From Turnera subulata (taxonomy: Eukaryota; Streptophyta; Magnoliopsida; Malpighiales; Passifloraceae): DNA of 64,000 nucleotides. Made by a program: the position numbers and the translations under genes. The notes beneath the pieces were generated by a model. It made no database searches and was not told the DNA's origin. It was given only the letters and a program-made list of their open reading frames with translations. The stretch covers positions 132,798 to 196,797 of the forward strand of contig MK814806.1 in NCBI GenBank assembly GCA_028386065.3, written 5' to 3'. This document shows, piece by piece, positions 59,264-64,000 of this stretch. The stretch's first letter is position 1, and the number at the start of each line of letters is the position of its first letter.

Positions 59264-59525
59264 GGATTTTCCTATCTTGTGTCCTTGGAACACATGATAA
59301 GGCACTAAATAAGGAAATAAATTTCCATAATTAATGAATATTATTTTCCTGGTGACTAAAATAATCCTTCTATAAACAATAATTGTGTTGTGTAATTAAT
59401 TCAATACATAATCATGAAAGGTTATTTTAGTCACTAGAGGAATGATATTCATTAATTGTGGAGAATTCATTTCCTTATTTAGTGCATTATCATGTGCCCT
59501 TAAGGCACACAAGAGAGAAAAATCC
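59264..59525. mobile_element. Mutator-type MITE with ~110-bp inverted repeats
   Basis: A 262-bp fold-back element. The left arm starts GGATTTTCCTATCTTGTG and the right arm ends CACAAGAGAGAAAAATCC. The arms match over ~110 bp around a ~45-base loop. A perfect 9-bp duplication TTTTTATAA lies at 59255-59263 and 59526-59534, as for Mutator-family elements. It is non-coding and lies about 0.7 kb upstream of the SCE1 TATA box. Confidence 0.92.
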
Positions 59526-59534
59526 TTTTTATAA

Positions 59535-60579
59535 ATATTTTATTTTATTAAATTTAAAGCTGTGAAAAAAAAATGCATGAATTGTTATTTGGAACAGCAG
59601 AATGGGGCGGACCTTGAGGGAATCCGAATCCGAATCCGAATCCGGGCATTTTACAAATATGGGTTGGATAGAGAGAGAGACTTAAATTTGTATTGTCTAG
59701 GTCTGTTGATGTGTCTTAAAAGTGGCTGGCCTATGATACCGAAAGCAAATAAGAGAGAGACCTATAAATTCATATTGCTATTTGAATTTTGGTTTCCAGA
59801 AGGTCATAATGGAACGAGTCATAAGAGGCCAACTTTTTAAAATTTTCTACCGTCCCTTTTTTTTATTGGTATCTACACATATATTAAGAAATGCATTTAA
59901 TAGGTATAAATTTGATAACTTTGCATTAGGTTAAGACTAAATTAGTTCTTATCTAAAAAAAGATGATAGAGATAATAAAAAAATCTAATATTATGAGGAT
60001 AAGGCAAAATAGGAAAAAAATCATTTAATGCTCTTCAAATATTCTAAAACGACAATATTTTTAGGAGCGAAAATAAAAAAAGGACAGAGAGAGTATTTGT
60101 TATTTTGAACAGTTGTTTGTTAATCCTTTGTTAGTTTATTTGTTTTAGTAGAAGACATTTGCCGCCGACATGCCAATAAAGATAACACTGTTGTTGGATC
60201 AGAGTATTTTCGATGTGTATTTGTTGTGCTAGTTGAACTTGATGCACAGAGTGGTCCATGTTCAGCCAGTAATTAGTGATGGGTCTTTTCATTTATTCCT
60301 TCCACTTGTTGCACCAACAACACAAATTGCCTCGTCTAATTAATAACTAGTGCAACTATACGTGTTACACACGGGTTTGTGGCGCAAATGAATTAGATCG
60401 TGTTACACACGGGGTTTTTAAGCATTTCTGTCCTTTTCTCTTTTTCTATTTGGCTTAGAATAGTATCATTTTAAATTTCCGAATTCTTTGAGGCTATATT
60501 GTTTTTTTTTCCTTTTTCGTTTTGACATCGTTAAATTTTAAATTGTAGAATGTTAAAAAATTTTTAGTATATGATTATC
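59535..60579. other. Intergenic DNA with a short hexamer repeat
   Basis: No gene recognised. Four tandem copies of AATCCG lie at 59621-59644. The frame 59562-59840 crosses this repeat and has no recognisable domain. The phrase GTGTTACACACGGG is directly repeated around 60360-60415. Confidence 0.45.
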
Positions 60580-62108
60580 TATATTATATATAAAAGCACG
60601 AAGACAGCGAAACAACCGAAAGTACGAAAATAACCTTACTTAGTATTATTATAAATTATAAAAAACAAAAACACATGTCATATAATAATGAATGACAAGT
60701 AATTTTTTTAAATTTATAATTATATAGCAGGAGCTAGAAAAATCAACAAATTAGTATAAATATCCTTATATTCAATACTAAAATTATTAAAAAAACAAAA
60801 GTTTACCGACTAAAAAAAATAATGCTGAAAAATAATAATCATAAAATGAAGAACTGCCGAAGAACTCACGGTTTATATTTTTTCAAGTAGTTTCTCTATA
60901 TTTATAAAACGAAGAACTGCCGAAGAGTCAGCGAAAACTACTATAATAATGAATGACAAGTAATTTTTCTATATTTTTAATTCAATACTAAAATTATAAA
61001 AAAACAAAAGTTTACCGACTAAAAAAAATAATGCTGAAAAATAATAATCATAAAATGAAGAACTGCTGAAGAACTCACGGTTTATAATAATAATAATTAT
61101 AAGAACTCACGGTTTATATTTTTCAAGTAGTTTCTCTATATTCATAAAACGAAGAACTGCCGAAGAGTCAGCGAAAACTACTATAATAATGAATGACAAG
61201 TAATTTTTCTATATTTATAATTATATAGCAGGAGCTAGAAAAATCAAAAAATTGGTATAGTTACCCTTATATTCAATACAAAAATTATAAAAAAAAAAAA
61301 AGTTTACCGACTAAAAAAAATAATGCTGAAAAATAATAATTATAAAACGAAGAACTGTCGAAGAACTCACGGTTTATAATAATAATCTATACTATATATA
61401 AAAACACGAAGTCATCAAAACCTGCGAAATTAAAATACTAAAATATCCTTATTTTTTTATTAAATTATTGGTTTAATAGTCATTTAAAAATTACTCTTAA
61501 CAACTCATCGTAACTTAGTGTAGTCAATGTTTATATAAAAAAAAAAACAATGATAGAAATATTTATTTTATCCTATATGATCGACATATGAATTTTATTA
61601 ACGGTCCATCACTAACACGCCCACTAATTTAACGTTTTTTCAGGACCATCTCATGTAATGTACATACATTATTATCTATTTTTAAAAAATATACATTATT
61701 ATCTAATTAATTAAATAGTACGATATATATTTTAACCAATTAAAACTTATTCTAATGTTTTTGCTTCCTTCTTCTTTATATCAAGCACGAAGTCACCAAA
61801 ACCTGCGAAATTAAAATACTAAAATACCCTTATTTTTTTATTAAATTAGTGGTTTAATAGTCATTTAAAAATTATTCTTAACAACTCATCGTAACTTAGT
61901 GTAGTCAATGTTTATATATAAAAAAAAACAATGATAGAAAAATTTATTTTATCCTATATGATCGACATATGAATTTTATTAATGGTCCATCACTAACACG
62001 CCCACTAATTTAACGTTTTTTCAGGACCATCTCATGTAACGTACATACATTATTATCTATTTTTAAAAAATATACATTATTATCTAATTAATTAAATAGT
62101 ACGATATA
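60580..62108. repeat. Helitron-like ends and nested tandem repeats
   Basis: Two candidate Helitron 5' ends, TCTATATTATATATAAAAGC (about 60580) and TCTATACTATATATAAAAAC (about 61387). Between them a ~200-250 bp module (GAAGAACTGCCGAAGA, ACCGACTAAAAAAAATAATG, AATGAATGACAAGTAA) recurs three to four times. A second module of about 320 bp starting CACGAAGTCA(T/C)CAAAACC occurs at 61405 and again at 61785. No 3' hairpin with CTRR could be assigned, and there is no coding sequence. Confidence 0.55.
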
Positions 62109-64000
62109 TGTAACAGCCCGGGTAAAATTTATGTTTTACCGGGACTGTAAAAGGATCCTGTGTAATAATTTAGCATATGGAAATAAACTTTGGTAATTAT
62201 TCCATGGTAAACCGAGTAACGAATTCCGATTCCGAGTTTCACTCCATATCCCGGATATTTTCGCGGAATTTCCGTGACGAGTTGGAATTTCTGAGTTAGA
62301 AAAATGACGATTATACCCTTGAGTTCGTTAGGAAACCAAAGGAAATTGGAGGGGCACAATAGACTTTTTGCTGGAACAATTATTTCTCTTATTAAGTTGG
62401 GAGTGTGCATTATCACACCCACTATAGTAATACTAGTTATATATAAATGTAAAAAAAAGAGGTATAAACATAAAGACACACCACCGGCCACACGCCTCAC
62501 CCGCCACCATCACCACCGTCCTCTTCTCCTCCACCACCGACACCACACACACGGACACCACCCAGCACAACCACTCGCTGCCGCCTCGCTCACTGCCGCC
62601 AGCACCAGTTCGTTCCTGCCGACGGACAACTGCAACCGTCACAGCAGAACACGCCGCCGCCTCCACTCCCAAGTAAAGCACCGGCGAATCCACCTCCTTG
62701 ACGCGCCACCGCCCTGCAGCCTCGAGTCGTGTCGCCTGCCGTCACCTCGACCTCGCGGTGCCTCTTGCCGTCGTGTCGTCGCGCCGTCAGTCCAACCGTT
62801 TGCGCCGCCGACAGCAGGAACCCCGACGGCCACTTCTCCTCCTCTCTTCGCCGTAACCCGACGCCGCCCCAGGTCTTGCCGCCTTCCTCTTCGAGTCGTC
62901 CCCAGCTCGCCTGCACGCCACCCGCCGCCCTGTGTCTTCGCCGAGCCACCGTCGGCAGATCCAAGGTGAGTACCCGTTTTTGAAACGGGTAAAGAAGACA
63001 ACCCGTATGAAGTGTTCACGGGTCGCGGGCGACCCGGTGTGGATGGGTATGGGTCGTGGGTTGGTATTTGAGGGTTGTGTGTGTGGGCTTGGCTTGGGTT
63101 TGGGCTAGTTAGAATAGGATTGGGCCGTGAGTTAAGTGGCTGGGCTGTTAGTTAGTGGGTTAGGACTTGGGCTTTGGGTTTTAGTTATGGGCTTAGGGTG
63201 AGATGGGCTAGGATGGTTGGGTGTAGGCTTTAGGCTTTGGACTTGGACCTTGGCCCAGTCCGAAATTAAAAAAAAGAGAGAGGAATAAACCTGAAAGAAA
63301 AAGAAAAATAATTATGGAAAAATAATAACTTTAGGAAAATAGAAGTAATTTGTGGAAATAATATTTTGAGGCATAATTTGGGAGAAAAAAATATTCTGGA
63401 GAAATAATTTTAGGAAAGTATATGTAAATGGTGTATAATAACTACTTTGAGAAATAATTGGGAAGGGTATAAGGAAAACGTAATTTCTAGGAAATTCAAA
63501 TAAAAAAAAAAACAAATAAAATAAAATAATAATATATTGGTGAAAAGAAGTAAGTGATTATCATGACATATTTTCAAGGAGACTAGGGAAATTAAAAGAA
63601 AAGAGAGAAGAAGAGAAAGGAAATTATTATACTTATTCTAGGAAGGGATACATGTACCGTAAAGTATTTTGGGAGTATAAGCGTACGTAAATTTCAGAAA
63701 AATATGTTATAGTAATCACATTTCTGGAAAGGAAAATAAATGGTGAATGACGATGATAACGGGAACTCACCGGGACGTAGACGAACCAGTTTAGAATTTA
63801 TTTTTACAGTACTGCATCATTCGCATTTATGTGCATCTTATGTGAGTATATGCTATTGTTTGCTATTTAGGAGCTGATAACGAACAGTATCCCGAGGAAC
63901 CGGAGCCGGGACAATTTGAGGACTTCCAGGAGTAGGGAAATCGGCTAAGGTGAGGATGGATAACCTTTGATATGTTGCGCATGATGCTGTGTTTGTTTTT
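62109..64000 (+). mobile_element. LTR B, same family as A and C, cut by the window end
   Basis: Begins TGTAACAGCCCGGGTAAAAT and is collinear with LTR A: TATA box TATATAAA (62440-62447), GC-rich leader (62480-62965), donor AAG/GTGAGT at 62965/62966, AT/GA-rich stretch, then exon-like 63871-63949 and AAG/GTGAGGATGG. Whether it is a 5' LTR or a solo LTR cannot be told because its end lies beyond 64000. Confidence 0.85.

Noticed and set aside
59562..59840. 92-codon plus-strand frame
   Set aside because: It crosses a hexamer repeat (RIRIRIR) and shows no family signature or gene structure.
62304..62969. 221-codon frame rich in Arg, Pro and Ser
   Set aside because: It starts upstream of the LTR TATA box and runs through a GC-rich leader; the composition, not motifs, keeps it open, and LTR A has no matching protein.

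Overview
The window is nuclear DNA of a flowering plant. The evidence is a five-exon gene for the SUMO-conjugating enzyme SCE1 with plant-type introns, plant LTR retrotransposon lineages (Tekay/Del-like, Athila/Tat-like, SIRE-like), plant L1-type LINEs with a C-terminal RNase H, Mutator-like elements with 9-bp target duplications, tRNA-derived SINEs, and a fragment of a pentatricopeptide-repeat (PPR) gene. The species cannot be fixed from the sequence. SCE1 is the only clearly intact host gene; by eye well over three quarters of the window is transposable-element sequence, much of it nested.

Layout. 1-7112: two 3' ends of one Tekay-like family in tandem, separated by a broken LTR copy folded back into a ~0.5 kb inverted repeat. 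7113-10329: 3' internal region and 3' LTR of an Athila/Tat-like element. 10330-12430: 3' untranslated region of a Tat-like element with an 84-bp minisatellite, then the start of its LTR. 12432-15370: 5'-truncated LINE. 16903-30568: a minus-strand Ty3/gypsy chromovirus (family 'C') whose 5' LTR is split by a full-length minus-strand LINE (23574-29536, 12-bp target duplication). 30580-31440: AT-rich ~240-bp tandem repeats. 32750-33785: a terminal-inverted-repeat element carrying a PPR gene fragment. 34321-35655: degenerate SIRE-like LTR. 35746-44847: a ~9.1 kb Mutator-like element (9-bp target duplication) containing a 5.9 kb deleted LTR retrotransposon ('D') and a SINE. 44999-53626: a minus-strand solo LTR ('E', duplication TTGTT) containing a SIRE-like solo LTR (duplication CCGAC) and the 3' end of a plus-strand element ('A') that carries an antisense open reading frame. 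53889-54075: second SINE. 55069-58435: SCE1. 59264-59525: Mutator-type MITE. 60580-62108: Helitron-like repeats. 62109-64000: LTR 'B', cut by the window end.

Three patterns stand out beyond ordinary annotation. The SIRE-like LTRs carry arrays of a perfect palindrome (core ACATCGATGT) spaced 21 and about 52 bp apart, i.e. on one face of the helix, ending about 100 bp upstream of the LTR TATA box. The long Tekay-type LTRs A-E share what looks like one exon-intron plan, with a small central exon flanked by consensus splice sites. Element A carries an antisense 125-codon reading frame with its own TATA box and poly(A) signal. Premature stops in the element genes are mainly those expected from C-to-T decay of methylated DNA.
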